From positions 1-64,000 of the forward strand of contig CP040556.1 of the NCBI GenBank assembly GCA_013378335.1: a DNA stretch of 64,000 nt, in the 5' to 3' direction. The notes beneath the pieces are model-generated. The model ran no database searches. It was not told where the DNA came from and saw only the letters and a program-made list of their open reading frames with translations. Below, in pieces: positions 51,844 to 61,326 of the stretch. The position numbers were made by a program, and so were the translations under genes. Source of the stretch: Streptococcus sanguinis. Lineage in GTDB: Bacteria > Bacillota > Bacilli > Lactobacillales > Streptococcaceae. Every line of letters begins with the position of its first letter. Position 1 is the stretch's first letter.

Positions 51844-53019
51844 TTGAAAGAGGAAACAAAGAAATTAATTTCGATTATTTTTGGCTATTTAGCAGCTATA
51901 TTGTTTGTAAATGAGAATGTTTTCTATAAATTGATAGCGCTGTGTATCTTGGGGGGATTAGTATTCTCTTGGAAATCAAAATTAGTTGTTTGGTTAAAAA
52001 ATAAATATAATCTTTTAAAAGATATTCGAAAAAGAAAGTATTTTTATGTTACCGAAAAAGGTTATAAAACGGATTTAAAGAAACGTCGTGAATTAGGTAG
52101 TGCTATTTATGCATTTTCTAATATTGGTTTTATAGTGTTGATTATGATTATTTCAGCTGTAACCTCTTTGATTAACTATCCGTTAGCAACAGGATTATTT
52201 GGTATTATTATATATGGAGCAATGATTATTGCTTTTATTGGTATAATATTGTCAGTTCGAAATTATGTAACCGGAATGTATTATTATATTTTGCCATGGT
52301 TAGTTGTTCTTATCACTGTTGATTATGTTGGTTCATATTCAAGCATAAATTCGATTATAATCTTTATAGTCTCGATATTAATTTCATATATTTTTTTGAC
52401 ACTTTTATTACCCTTGCACTCATTAAGAAAAATAACTAGTAGTACTTGGTTGTTTGGAGTGCTAACCACATTGCTAGTTCCTTTATTTTTGGAGTATTTC
52501 TTTAAGTACTATATGGTGGAAGCAATTCAGAAAGAGTTTTATAGTAATCCTATAACGTTAGATTTATTGAATAAACAAGGTTTAACCCCAGATGTCCTTT
52601 CGTTCATTAAGGCAAATCCATATATTATTGATTTGATGAATAGATTTCGAGAGATGTCTATAGCTCATGATTTGAATTCTTTTACTTCTGATTTATCTAC
52701 TTTAAGATTTTTATTACTCACTTCTTATTCTATTGGAACAATCATTATTACTCTTAAAATAAAGTTAGGTAAGTCAAAAGCTGAAGATATTTATTCACAT
52801 ATTAAGTCATCAGACGATGTGAAATATGATTCTCTCAGAGACTGTATTTTTTATGGTGGTGATGAATATGAGAGCAAGATAATGGCAAATAGTGATTTTG
52901 AAGCAATAATTATATCTGAGGAACAGCAGTTAGAGAAATATGTTGAACAAACGTGGTGGATAAAATATCCTTCTAAATTCGTTGAATTTATTGGTACAAA
53001 ATTGAAGAAATTGATTTAA
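51844..53019 (+). CDS. Unknown AT-rich polytopic membrane protein
   Basis: This 391-residue protein starts at TTG, with AGGAG eight bases upstream. Hydrophobic segments lie near residues 8-42 (two), 91-113, 118-140, 144-156, 162-186 and 200-217, plus one near 290-305. Between the last two is a soluble loop (SNPITLDLLNKQGLTPDVLS), and the C-terminal ~85 residues are charged and end with a lysine-rich tail. It is strongly AT-biased relative to the flanking purK and purB. Not recognised. It shares with 41622-42527 an insertion within the pur cluster and a membrane plus cytoplasmic-tail layout. Confidence 0.7.
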   Translation: MKEETKKLISIIFGYLAAILFVNENVFYKLIALCILGGLVFSWKSKLVVWLKNKYNLLKDIRKRKYFYVTEKGYKTDLKKRRELGSAIYAFSNIGFIVLIMIISAVTSLINYPLATGLFGIIIYGAMIIAFIGIILSVRNYVTGMYYYILPWLVVLITVDYVGSYSSINSIIIFIVSILISYIFLTLLLPLHSLRKITSSTWLFGVLTTLLVPLFLEYFFKYYMVEAIQKEFYSNPITLDLLNKQGLTPDVLSFIKANPYIIDLMNRFREMSIAHDLNSFTSDLSTLRFLLLTSYSIGTIIITLKIKLGKSKAEDIYSHIKSSDDVKYDSLRDCIFYGGDEYESKIMANSDFEAIIISEEQQLEKYVEQTWWIKYPSKFVEFIGTKLKKLI

Positions 53020-53040
53020 TTTTTAAGGAGCAAACAAACA

Positions 53041-54336
53041 ATGATTGAACGTTACTCTCGCCCTGAAATGGCGAACATTTGGACTGAGGAAAATAAGTAC
53101 AAGGCTTGGCTGGAGGTTGAAATTCTGGCTGACGAGGCTTGGGCTGAGCTGGGTGAGATTCCCAAGGAAGATGTGGCCTTGATTCGTGAGAAGGCTGGCT
53201 TTGACATTGACCGCATTTTGGAGATTGAGCAGGAGACGCGCCACGATGTAGTGGCTTTCACGCGGGCAGTTTCTGAGACACTTGGTGAAGAGCGCAAGTG
53301 GGTGCACTATGGCCTGACCTCAACTGATGTGGTAGATACTGCCTACGGCTACCTCTACAAGCAGGCCAATGACATTATTCGTGAGGATCTGCGTCGCTTC
53401 ACTGACATCATTGCAGAGCGGGCGCGGGAGCACAAGTTCACCATCATGATGGGACGGACCCATGGGGTGCATGCGGAGCCGACGACTTTCGGACTTAAGC
53501 TCGCGACTTGGTACAGCGAAATGAAGCGCAATATCGAGCGTTTCGAGATTGCGGCTGCGGGTGTGGAAGCCGGGAAAATCTCTGGTGCGGTTGGGAACTT
53601 CGCCAACATTCCGCCATTTGTGGAAAGCTATGTCTGTGAGAAATTAGGCATCCGTCCGCAGGAGATTTCGACTCAAGTCCTGCCACGTGACCTCCACGCT
53701 GAATACTTCTCAGCTCTAGCCTTGATTGCGACATCTATTGAGCGCATGGCGACGGAAATCCGTGGTCTGCAAAAATCTGAGCAACGCGAAGTGGAAGAAT
53801 TCTTTGCTAAGGGGCAAAAGGGTTCATCTGCTATGCCCCACAAACGCAATCCAATCGGTTCTGAAAATATGACTGGTCTGGCGCGTGTCATTCGTGGCCA
53901 CATGGTAACAGCCTTTGAGAATGTCTCTCTCTGGCATGAGCGCGACATTTCCCACTCATCAGCTGAGCGGATTATCGCACCAGACACGACCATTCTCATC
54001 GACTACATGCTCAACCGCTTTGGTAATATCGTCAAGAACTTGACCGTCTTTCCAGAAAACATGAAGCGGAACATGAACTCGACCTTTGGTCTTATCTTCA
54101 GCCAGCGGGCTATGTTGACCTTGATTGAAAAGGGCATGACACGGGAGCAGGCTTATGACTTGGTGCAGCCAAAGACTGCCCAGTCTTGGGACAATCAAGT
54201 GGACTTCAAGCCTCTGCTCGAAGCGGATCCAGAAGTCACTTCCCGCCTGACTCAGGAAGAGATTGATGAAATCTTCAACCCAGTTTACTATACCAAGCGC
54301 GTGGATGAAATCTTCAAGCGCGTGGGGCTGGATTAA
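53041..54336 (+). CDS. purB: Adenylosuccinate lyase
   Basis: PurB cleaves SAICAR to AICAR and adenylosuccinate to AMP, so it serves both IMP synthesis and AMP branching. The 431-residue protein has the fumarase/aspartase signature [16 protein letters not shown] and the N-terminal [13 protein letters not shown] and [10 protein letters not shown] motifs. The AAGGAGCAAAC ribosome site is present. It ends the cluster, followed by a hairpin. Confidence 0.97.
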   Translation: MIERYSRPEMANIWTEENKYKAWLEVEILADEAWAELGEIPKEDVALIREKAGFDIDRILEIEQETRHDVVAFTRAVSETLGEERKWVHYGLTSTDVVDTAYGYLYKQANDIIREDLRRFTDIIAERAREHKFTIMMGRTHGVHAEPTTFGLKLATWYSEMKRNIERFEIAAAGVEAGKISGAVGNFANIPPFVESYVCEKLGIRPQEISTQVLPRDLHAEYFSALALIATSIERMATEIRGLQKSEQREVEEFFAKGQKGSSAMPHKRNPIGSENMTGLARVIRGHMVTAFENVSLWHERDISHSSAERIIAPDTTILIDYMLNRFGNIVKNLTVFPENMKRNMNSTFGLIFSQRAMLTLIEKGMTREQAYDLVQPKTAQSWDNQVDFKPLLEADPEVTSRLTQEEIDEIFNPVYYTKRVDEIFKRVGLD

Positions 54337-54345
54337 ACATAAAAA

Positions 54346-54374
54346 CGAGCCTGGGCAAAAAGTCCAGGCTTTTG
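54346..54374 (+). terminator. purB terminator
   Basis: AGCCTGG (54348-54354) pairs with CCAGGCT (54364-54370), followed by TTTT. The phrase GAGCCTGGGCAAAAAGTCC resembles the ends of the MITE-like repeats. Confidence 0.7.
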
Positions 54375-54398
54375 AATCTAAATTAGGAAAAATAGATG

Positions 54399-54464
54399 GC
54401 GCAGTGGTTGATTGGCATCTTCCTTCGCTTTTTAAGCTCCAAAGATGACCTAATCAACTGTGCG
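54399..54464. repeat. Long imperfect hairpin between convergent genes
   Basis: CGCA, GTTGATT and ATCTT (54401-54421 region) pair in order with AAGAT, AATCAAC and TGCG (54442-54464), an imperfect stem of about 23 bp. It is followed by GGGGGTGGGA, a phrase also present at 63691-63700. Likely a bidirectional terminator or a small repeat. Confidence 0.5.
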
Positions 54465-54527
54465 GGGGTGGGAAGACGAACTTTTTTTACTTGTTTGAAG
54501 TTCTTTCCCATTCCCGTTTTCTTTATC

Positions 54528-55094
54528 TTAAATTTGACTGGCTAGTTGCCCGACTTTCTTGAGCATTTCTTGGCGTTGTTGGTCTGTTTTGCGTTCTACT
54601 CCGTTGAGCTCTGTCAGTTTGACGGGAGAAATACCACAAAGTTTCAGGACTTGATTTTTAAGTACCTTGCCGTAGTCTTGGACAAAAGGCAGGGCAAAAC
54701 CTGGTGTATTATGGCTGACGATAATCCAGCCGGACTTGCCTTGCAGGTGGCCTTGGAGGCCAACTTTTTTATAAGAGTAAGCAAAGTCAGCCACAAAGAC
54801 GCGGTCGATAAAGCCTTTGAGAATGGCCGGCATGCCGCTCCACCAGATAGGGAAAATGAAAATCAGGTGGTCTGCCCAAGTAATCAAATCGCGGTATTTT
54901 GCCATTTCAGGGTCTTTGTGCAGGTCACGGCGTCTATGTTCTTGGTCAAAGCGCAAAATCGGATCAAAATTTTCAGCATACAAGTCCAAGGTTTTCACCT
55001 CGTGCTTTTTAGAAAGGTTGCTTTGAACTTCTTTGAGAATAGCAGCATTGAAGCCAGTTGGGCTGGGGTGGGTGTAAATAATCAAGGTTTTCAT
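54528..55094 (-). CDS. Flavodoxin-fold NAD(P)H oxidoreductase
   Basis: This 188-residue protein of the NQO/modulator-of-drug-activity (Flavodoxin_2) family starts MKTLIIYTHPSPTGFNAA. It has the FMN-binding region FIFPIWWSGMPAILKGFIDRVF. Such enzymes reduce quinones or electrophiles with NAD(P)H. It overlaps its TetR-type regulator gene by four bases, suggesting a small stress-response operon repressed by that protein. The substrate is unknown. Confidence 0.88.
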   Translation of the reverse strand: MKTLIIYTHPSPTGFNAAILKEVQSNLSKKHEVKTLDLYAENFDPILRFDQEHRRRDLHKDPEMAKYRDLITWADHLIFIFPIWWSGMPAILKGFIDRVFVADFAYSYKKVGLQGHLQGKSGWIIVSHNTPGFALPFVQDYGKVLKNQVLKLCGISPVKLTELNGVERKTDQQRQEMLKKVGQLASQI

Positions 55095-55687
55095 GATCGT
55101 TCTCCTTTGATATAAATGTCAAGCATGTGCTCGATTGTGCTTTGGATGGCTTGAGGATCAAGGTCTTGCCCGATAGGACTGTTGGCTAGAACGGCTAGGC
55201 CTGTGATAAAGCTCCAAAAGTGAAAAAGGCTTTCCGCTTCGCTATTGCTAAAATTTTCCTCCTCGCGAAGCTTTAAAACAAGCTCCTTAAATTTATCAAA
55301 TCCAGGCAAGTCAGACTCCAAGAGAATGGTGTCCTGAGTCACCTTCATATATTTAAAAGGAAATTTGATAAAGAGAGCTTCGAAAAAATGAGGATAGGTC
55401 TTAGCAAAAATAATGAAATTAAGTCCAAGCCGGGTCAGCTGATCACGCGCAGAACCTGTCGCATCAATATTTTCATTGATTTCCTGATTGAGAAACAGCG
55501 AAAGCTGGGTCAAAACTACCTTAAGGTAGCCTTCCTTGCTCTCAAAATGGCGGTAAGGGCTGCTGTGAGTTACACCGCAGGCCTTGGCAACAGTCCTGAG
55601 CGAAAGCTGTTCAATTCCGTGTTTTCCGATTTCGTCAATCCCTGTTTGGATGAGTTGTTCTTTCAGCTGGGCAGTATTGCGTTTCAT
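55091..55687 (-). CDS. TetR-family transcriptional repressor
   Basis: A 198-residue regulator with an N-terminal helix-turn-helix (QLSLRTVAKACGVTHSSPYRHF, about 24-45) and an all-helical ligand domain. It is the first gene of the operon with the flavodoxin-fold enzyme. Its promoter overlaps two direct repeats that are probable operators, which implies autoregulation and induction by a small molecule. Confidence 0.9.
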   Translation of the reverse strand: MKRNTAQLKEQLIQTGIDEIGKHGIEQLSLRTVAKACGVTHSSPYRHFESKEGYLKVVLTQLSLFLNQEINENIDATGSARDQLTRLGLNFIIFAKTYPHFFEALFIKFPFKYMKVTQDTILLESDLPGFDKFKELVLKLREEENFSNSEAESLFHFWSFITGLAVLANSPIGQDLDPQAIQSTIEHMLDIYIKGERS

Positions 55688-55702
55688 GTATGTCCTCCAA
55701 AA

Positions 55703-55758
55703 GTATACACTGTCTACTTATCTATCTTTAGTATACGCTGTCTACTTTCTCTTGTCAA
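55703..55758 (-). promoter_or_regulatory. TetR gene promoter with two operator repeats
   Basis: On the minus strand TTGACA (55753-55758) and TATACT (55730-55735) are spaced by 17 bp. GTATACACTGTCTAC (55703-55717) and GTATACGCTGTCTAC (55731-55745) are near-identical direct repeats 28 bp apart. One covers the -10/spacer and the other the transcript start. They are the likely binding sites of the repressor. Confidence 0.75.
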
Positions 55759-55836
55759 CTAATTTGATGCTTTCTTCTAGTCTAAGATGTGGCAGAATTT
55801 GCTTTCGGTAAGATAAAATGTTAAAATAACATTAAA

Positions 55837-55852
55837 ATGATAGCGCTTTCTT
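55837..55852 (+). promoter_or_regulatory. cre-like site upstream of dhaK
   Basis: ATGATAGCGCTTTCTT matches the CcpA site consensus WTGNAARCGNWWWCAW except for two positions, with the palindromic core AGCGCT. It indicates carbon catabolite control of dhaKLM. Confidence 0.6.
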
Positions 55853-55904
55853 TTTAGGGGAAATTGCTCAATTATAAAGAAGCGCTGAGAAACGGAGGAC
55901 ACCT

Positions 55905-56894
55905 ATGAAGAAAATTATCAACGATCCAACAGCAGTTGTGGACGAAATGCTGGACGGCTTAGCCTATATTCACAGCGATTTGGTTTATCGGGTGGAGGGC
56001 TTTGATATCATTGCCCGCAAGAGTGAGAAGACAGGCAAGGTTGGCCTGATTTCTGGCGGTGGCAGTGGTCATGAGCCTTCCCATGCTGGCTTTGTCGGAG
56101 AGGGTATGCTGTCGGCTGCTATCTGCGGTGCGGTCTTTACTTCACCAACACCTGACCAGGTCTTGCAGGCTATCAAGGAAGCAGATGAGGGAGCTGGGGT
56201 CTTCATGGTAATCAAGAATTACTCCGGTGACATCATGAACTTTGAAATGGCTCAGGAAATGGCTGAGATGGAAGGGATTGAGGTGGCTAGTGTCGTCGTA
56301 GATGACGATATCGCAGTAGAAGACAGCCTCTATACTCAAGGTCGCCGCGGAGTGGCTGGTACGATTCTTGTCCATAAGATTCTAGGGGATGTGGCGCGTG
56401 CAGGCAAATCTCTGACTGAAATCAAGGCTCTGGCTGATGAGCTAGTCAAACATATTCACACAGTCGGCTTGGCTCTGAGTGGGGCAACCGTTCCGGAAGT
56501 CGGCAAGCCTGGTTTTGTTTTGGCTGATGATGAGATAGAGTTCGGCATTGGCATCCATGGTGAGCCAGGCTATCGCAAGGAAAAGATGCAGCCGTCTAAG
56601 GACTTAGCTAAAGAATTAGTCGAAAAGCTAAGTCAGTCTGTTGAGCTCAAATCTGGCAAGAAAATCGGCATCCTCATCAATGGTATGGGTGCAACACCGC
56701 TCATGGAGCAGTATGTCTTTGCGGCCGATGTAGCAAATCTCCTGGCAGATGCTGGAGTCGAAGTTGTCTATAAAAAGCTGGGTAATTACATGACTTCTAT
56801 TGACATGGCAGGGATTTCTCTGACCTTTATCGAGCTGGATCAGCCAGAATGGCTGGAGGCTCTCAGTAGCCCAGTCACGACAGCCGCTTGGTAA
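55905..56894 (+). CDS. dhaK: PTS-dependent dihydroxyacetone kinase, subunit K
   Basis: DhaK binds dihydroxyacetone covalently through a histidine while DhaL transfers phosphate. The 329-residue protein has [15 protein letters not shown] and the substrate histidine H218 in [11 protein letters not shown]. An ACGGAGGAC ribosome site precedes the ATG. It is followed by dhaL and dhaM, completing the three-subunit PTS-driven enzyme of glycerol/dihydroxyacetone use. Confidence 0.94.
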   Translation: MKKIINDPTAVVDEMLDGLAYIHSDLVYRVEGFDIIARKSEKTGKVGLISGGGSGHEPSHAGFVGEGMLSAAICGAVFTSPTPDQVLQAIKEADEGAGVFMVIKNYSGDIMNFEMAQEMAEMEGIEVASVVVDDDIAVEDSLYTQGRRGVAGTILVHKILGDVARAGKSLTEIKALADELVKHIHTVGLALSGATVPEVGKPGFVLADDEIEFGIGIHGEPGYRKEKMQPSKDLAKELVEKLSQSVELKSGKKIGILINGMGATPLMEQYVFAADVANLLADAGVEVVYKKLGNYMTSIDMAGISLTFIELDQPEWLEALSSPVTTAAW

Positions 56895-56904
56895 GGAGGT
56901 GCTT

Positions 56905-57483
56905 ATGGACGCAGCAAGAGCAAAAAAATGGATGCAGTTGTTCAATGAGAAAATTCAGGAGCAAAAGGCCTATCTATCTGACCTTGATACACCCATCGGT
57001 GATGGCGATCACGGTGCCAATATGGCCAGAGGGATGGCAGCAGCGGTAGAGAGTTTAGCTGCTAAAGACTTTGCTAGTGCGGCCGAGGTTTTTCAGGCTG
57101 TTTCCATGCAGCTGATTAGCAAGGTCGGCGGTGCTTCAGGCCCTCTTTATGGCTCGGCCTTCATGGGCATGGCCAAGGCTGAAAAAGACGGCAAAGACTT
57201 GTCAGAAGTCATCCAAGCTGGGCTGGACATGATTCAGAAGCGGGGCAAGGCTGTGCCCGGTGAGAAAACCATGGTGGATGTTTGGTCGGGGATTCCTGTT
57301 TCTCTGCAGTCTGGAGACTTGACGCATGAAAAGATTGGATCCCTAGTGGAAGCGACCAAAGATCTGAAAGCGACTAAGGGGCGGGCTTCCTATGTCGGGG
57401 AGCGCTCTATTGGTCATCTCGATCCCGGTTCTGCTTCATCCGGTCTCCTCTTTGAGGCTCTTCTAGAAACGGAGGCAGACTGA
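56905..57483 (+). CDS. dhaL: Dihydroxyacetone kinase, ADP-binding subunit L
   Basis: DhaL holds ADP/ATP that is rephosphorylated by DhaM. The 192-residue protein has the magnesium-binding DTPIGDGDHGANM motif and GGASGPLYGSAF. ATG 56905 is preceded by AAGGAGGTG at ideal spacing. A GTG two codons earlier overlaps this ribosome site and is unlikely. It shares one base with dhaM. Confidence 0.94.
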   Translation: MDAARAKKWMQLFNEKIQEQKAYLSDLDTPIGDGDHGANMARGMAAAVESLAAKDFASAAEVFQAVSMQLISKVGGASGPLYGSAFMGMAKAEKDGKDLSEVIQAGLDMIQKRGKAVPGEKTMVDVWSGIPVSLQSGDLTHEKIGSLVEATKDLKATKGRASYVGERSIGHLDPGSASSGLLFEALLETEAD

Positions 57484-57857
57484 TGGCAGATACTGGTATT
57501 CTTATCATTTCTCATTCCAAAAACCTGGCCCAAGGTTTGTTTGACCTCATTTCGCAGGTAGCGGCAGATGTGGCCATCAGCTATGTAGGCGGGCTAGAAG
57601 ACGGCAGCATCGGGACCAGCTTTGAAGGGATTCAGGCAGCTTTAGATGCCAATGACAAGGACATTATTTTGGCCTTTTTCGATCTGGGCTCGGCTCGGAT
57701 GAATCTAGAAATGGTCGCAGACTTTTCTGACAAGGAAATCATCATCAACAATGTTCCCTTGGTAGAGGGTGCTTATACGGCAGCTGCCCTTCTTCAGGCT
57801 GGGGCAGATTTACCTAACGTTTTGCTTCAGGTCCGTGAATTAGAAATAAAGAAATAG
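57483..57857 (+). CDS. dhaM: Dihydroxyacetone kinase phosphotransfer subunit M
   Basis: A 124-residue IIA-mannose-like protein that carries phosphate from HPr to DhaL-bound ADP. The phosphorylated histidine is H11 (IISHSKNLAQG). Only the EIIA-like domain is present, without the HPr and EI domains found in E. coli DhaM. It overlaps dhaL by one base (TGATG). Ends before a terminator at 57919-57947. Confidence 0.93.
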   Translation: MADTGILIISHSKNLAQGLFDLISQVAADVAISYVGGLEDGSIGTSFEGIQAALDANDKDIILAFFDLGSARMNLEMVADFSDKEIIINNVPLVEGAYTAAALLQAGADLPNVLLQVRELEIKK

Positions 57858-58184
57858 CTGATTTTCTAGAGACTTAATAAACGACTTCATTTGCAAAATA
57901 AGGAACATTTTATATCAAAAAACTGGGATTCAGTCCCAGTTTTTTGCTTTATCATTGTACCAATTTTCAGGGAAACAGCCAGTGTTTCTTATTTTTTCTT
58001 CTTTAGAATAATTGAAAAATAGAACAAAACAATAAACTGTGCTTACTTTTTGACAGAATTCACTTTTTAATGAACAAAAGTTCTTAGAATGGATTGCAAA
58101 TTGGTATAGATAGACTTATTATAGATATAAATACACAAGATGAAACAAAAAACGACAGCCGATTAGAAGCCATCGTTTTCAATC
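57858..58184. other. Intergenic region with two convergent terminators
   Basis: This 327-bp AT-rich gap contains AAAACTGGGA/TCCCAGTTTT with T-run (57919-57947), the dhaM terminator. On the minus strand, AAAACGA/TCGTTTT with a T run (about 58148-58180) terminates the GntR gene. The middle (57950-58140) shows no open frame or ribosome site that I can support. Confidence 0.6.
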
Positions 58185-58901
58185 TTAGTGGTCCCGATTG
58201 CAGGAAATGAACTTGATCTTGAAGAAGTCACCGCGTTTGTAAGTTTCGCTGTATTCTAAGATCTGCCCAGTGCTTTCCAGTTGGGTAATCTTCACCTGAT
58301 GAACGGTCGGGAAGTTGGTATCAACTTCCAGTACTTTCGCAACATCTTTTGGTGTTGGGAAGACAATTTCATTGGTCTCTTCAAAATGCTCATCATTCAT
58401 GTGAATGTGGTAGTCAGTTTTGAAGCGGTTGTAGATAGAGCTGTAGTAGTCCATATCTGGATAGTTAGGATTGATGTACTGCTCAGGGATATAGGTTTGG
58501 TGATAGATATAGATTTTATCGCCAGTCCGTCTGATCCGGTCGATCTTATAGTAGAACTGCGTTGGTGCTAGTTCTAGCTTATCCAAGATTTTCAGGTCAT
58601 TCCCACGCTTGATGGAGAGAACAGTCACCTTATCTTTTTGGATAGGGAAGGTCTCAACGTCAGAAAATTCCACCAGCTTGTGCTTTCTTGCACGTGAAAC
58701 GAAGGTTCCCTTGCCTTGCTGGCGGATGATGTAACCATCGTTGGCCAGTTCATTCAAAGCGCGGACAACGGTAATGGAGCTGACATTAAACATCTGAATC
58801 AGCTCAGCCTCTGTGTAAAACTTATCGCCATTTTCAAATTTGCCAGAAATGATTTGCTGCTTGAGCTCATCTTTGATTTGTTGGTATTTTGGAATAGCCA
58901 T
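58185..58901 (-). CDS. GntR-family (HutC type) regulator of the bgaC-PTS locus
   Basis: A 238-residue repressor with an N-terminal winged helix (YTEAELIQMFNVSSITVVRALNEL, about 26-50) and a C-terminal UTRA ligand domain (DYHIHMNDEHFEETNEIVFP). The frame extends upstream to 58979. I start at 58901 because GAGAGGTG lies just before and MAIPKYQQIKDEL is the typical beginning. It is divergent from bgaC and so is its probable regulator, responding to a galactose or aminosugar phosphate. Confidence 0.9.
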   Translation of the reverse strand: MAIPKYQQIKDELKQQIISGKFENGDKFYTEAELIQMFNVSSITVVRALNELANDGYIIRQQGKGTFVSRARKHKLVEFSDVETFPIQKDKVTVLSIKRGNDLKILDKLELAPTQFYYKIDRIRRTGDKIYIYHQTYIPEQYINPNYPDMDYYSSIYNRFKTDYHIHMNDEHFEETNEIVFPTPKDVAKVLEVDTNFPTVHQVKITQLESTGQILEYSETYKRGDFFKIKFISCNRDH

Positions 58902-58964
58902 TTTGTTCACCTCTCTTTTTTTACTTTTCTTACTTAAGATTTTAACATATTTTAAAAAAAAATG

Positions 58965-59023
58965 TTGACATTTATGCAAAAATTTATTATATTAATGTTA
59001 ATAAGAGATGAAAGCGGTTTTAA
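58965..59023 (+). promoter_or_regulatory. bgaC promoter and cre-like site
   Basis: TTGACA (58965-58970) and TATATT (58988-58993) are spaced by 17 bp. TTAATGTTAATAA near 58992 is a small repeat that may be the GntR site. ATGAAAGCGGTTTTAA at 59008-59023 matches the CcpA consensus except for one base and lies after the -10, a road-block position. Confidence 0.65.
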
Positions 59024-59040
59024 ACTGAAGGGAACATCAG

Positions 59041-60828
59041 ATGGCAAGATTCAAAATTGGTCATTCCTTCTGTTTGGATGATCGGGAGTTTAAGATTTTA
59101 TCGGGAGCCATTCACTATTTTCGGGTACAGCCTGAGGATTGGTACCATTCCCTTTATAATCTCAAAGCTCTGGGCTTTAACACAGTGGAAACCTATCTTC
59201 CCTGGAATATGCACGAACCCCAAAAAGGTGTCTTTAACTTCCAAGGGATTTTAGATATTGAAGCATTTTTACAGACAGCTCAGGATTTGGGACTTTATGC
59301 CATTATCCGCCCTTCGCCTTTTATCTGCGCGGAGTGGGAGTTCGGTGGTCTGCCGGCCTGGCTGCTCAATGAGAACATGCGCATCCGCTCATCAGATGAG
59401 GCCTTTCTGCAGGCTGTAGCCAGCTATTATGACGAGCTGCTGCCGCGACTGACTCCAAGGCTGCTGGACAATGGGGGAAACATCCTCATGATGCAGGTGG
59501 AAAATGAGTACGGTTCTTATGGGGAAGACAAGGCCTACCTGAGAGCAATCAGACAGCTCATGGAAGAACGAGGTGTAACCTGTCCGCTCTTTACTTCAGA
59601 CGGACCTTGGCGAGCCACACTGAAAGCCGGTACATTGATTGACGATGATGTCTTTGTGACAGGAAATTTCGGCTCCAAGGCAGATTACAATTTTGCCCAG
59701 ATGCAGGAATTCTTTGACGAGCATGGCAAAAAGTGGCCGCTCATGTGTATGGAGTTCTGGGATGGCTGGTTCAATCGCTGGAAAGAGCCTGTCATCAAGC
59801 GAGATCCAGACGAACTGGCTCAAGCTGTTCACGAAGTGCTCCAGCAGGGTTCAATCAATCTCTATATGTTTCATGGTGGTACCAACTTTGGCTTTATGAA
59901 TGGCTGTTCGGCCAGAGGTGTTATTGACCTGCCACAGGTAACTTCCTATGACTATGATGCTCTACTCGATGAGCGAGGCAATCCGACGGATAAGTACTAT
60001 GCAGTTCAGAGGATGCTGAAAGAGCATTATCCAGAGTATCCGCAGATGGAGCCGCTGGTGAAAGAGTCTTTTGAACTCAGGAATATCCCGCTCAGTCAGA
60101 AAGTCAGTCTCTTTGAGACATTGCCTGACTTGGCTCAGCCTATCGAAAGTCTCTATCCGATGAAGATGGAAGAGCTGGGGCAAAATGTCGGCTACCTGCT
60201 CTATCGGACTTGGGCTAGTTGGGATGCTGATCAGGAAAGGCTCCGTGTCATTGACGGCCGCGACCGTATGCAGCTCTATGTGGACGGTCAGCACATTGCA
60301 ACCCAGTACCAGACAGAAATCGGTCAGGATATCATGGTGGACGGCCAGAAAAAGTCAGAGCACCAGCTTGACATTCTGATGGAGAATATGGGCCGGGTCA
60401 ATTATGGCCACAAGCTCTTGGCAGATACCCAGCAAAAAGGCATCCGTACCGGTGTCTGCAAGGACCTGCACTTCCTGCTTGACTGGCAGCATTATCCATT
60501 GCCGCTGGACCATCCAGAAAAGATCGACTTTTCAAAAGGGTGGCAGGAAAAGCAACCAGCTTTCTACGCTTTTGACTTTAAAATGAAAGCGCTTAAAGAT
60601 GCTTACCTGGATCTGTCCGACTTTGGCAAGGGCGTCGTCTTTGTCAACGGTGTCAGCATTGGCCGCTTCTGGAATGTCGGACCGACCTTATCGCTCTATA
60701 TCCCACACAGCCTGCTCAGAGAAGGCGACAATCGCATCATTATCTTTGAGACAGAAGGGGTATACAGCGAAACTATTCACTTAGTTAACAAACCTACATT
60801 TAAAACAATAAAGGGGGAAAATCTATGA
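59041..60828 (+). CDS. bgaC: Beta-galactosidase BgaC (GH35)
   Basis: A 595-residue GH35 enzyme. Pneumococcal BgaC removes terminal beta-1,3-linked galactose from glycans. The acid/base is E156 in QVENEYGSYG and the nucleophile E238 in CMEFWDGWF. A catalytic barrel (about 1-330) is followed by beta-sandwich domains ending FVNGVSIGRFWNVGP. There is no signal peptide, so it is probably intracellular and acts on sugars brought in by the adjoining PTS. It overlaps the IIB gene by four bases (ATGA). Confidence 0.95.
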   Translation: MARFKIGHSFCLDDREFKILSGAIHYFRVQPEDWYHSLYNLKALGFNTVETYLPWNMHEPQKGVFNFQGILDIEAFLQTAQDLGLYAIIRPSPFICAEWEFGGLPAWLLNENMRIRSSDEAFLQAVASYYDELLPRLTPRLLDNGGNILMMQVENEYGSYGEDKAYLRAIRQLMEERGVTCPLFTSDGPWRATLKAGTLIDDDVFVTGNFGSKADYNFAQMQEFFDEHGKKWPLMCMEFWDGWFNRWKEPVIKRDPDELAQAVHEVLQQGSINLYMFHGGTNFGFMNGCSARGVIDLPQVTSYDYDALLDERGNPTDKYYAVQRMLKEHYPEYPQMEPLVKESFELRNIPLSQKVSLFETLPDLAQPIESLYPMKMEELGQNVGYLLYRTWASWDADQERLRVIDGRDRMQLYVDGQHIATQYQTEIGQDIMVDGQKKSEHQLDILMENMGRVNYGHKLLADTQQKGIRTGVCKDLHFLLDWQHYPLPLDHPEKIDFSKGWQEKQPAFYAFDFKMKALKDAYLDLSDFGKGVVFVNGVSIGRFWNVGPTLSLYIPHSLLREGDNRIIIFETEGVYSETIHLVNKPTFKTIKGENL

Positions 60829-61301
60829 CAATAGTAGGTGCACGTATCGATGGACGTTTGATCCATGGACAGGTAGCCAATCTTTGGACTACCAAGCTCA
60901 ACATTTCACGCATTATGGTGATTGACGATGAGGTAGCTGAAAATGCTATCGAAAAGAGCGGACTCAAGCTCGCAACGCCAGCTGGTGTGAAACTAAGTGT
61001 CTTGCCAATCGCTAAGGCAGCAGAAAATATCTTGGCCGGCAAGTATGATTCACAGCGACTCTTGATTGTCGCTCGCAAGCCAGACCGCTTCTTGCGGTTG
61101 GTCGAAGCTGGTGTTCCGCTGGAAACGCTGAATGTCGGCAATATGTCTCAGTCAGATGAAACTCGCTCCATTACCCGCTCTATCAACGTGGTAGATGCAG
61201 ATGTTGAAGCCTTTCACAAGCTGCACGAAAAAGGAGTCAAGCTGACAGCGCAAATGGTTCCCAACGATCCTGTTGAGGACTTCATGAAGTTATTAAAATA
61301 A
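60825..61301 (+). CDS. gadV: PTS mannose/fructose/sorbose-family IIB
   Basis: This 158-residue IIB component takes phosphate from IIA on H14 (ARIDGRLIHGQVANLW) and passes it to the sugar. In pneumococcus the same gene order bgaC-gadVWEF-agaS transports a galactosamine-type or galactosyl disaccharide substrate. The exact sugar here is inferred from that neighbourhood. Confidence 0.9.
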   Translation: MTIVGARIDGRLIHGQVANLWTTKLNISRIMVIDDEVAENAIEKSGLKLATPAGVKLSVLPIAKAAENILAGKYDSQRLLIVARKPDRFLRLVEAGVPLETLNVGNMSQSDETRSITRSINVVDADVEAFHKLHEKGVKLTAQMVPNDPVEDFMKLLK

Positions 61302-61326
61302 GACAAAATTTTAGGAGGACATTGTT

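Noticed and set aside
54546..55115. 189-codon plus-strand frame opposite the flavodoxin-fold gene
   Set aside because: It mirrors the coding strand of a recognisable enzyme that has an operon partner. No supporting start signals.
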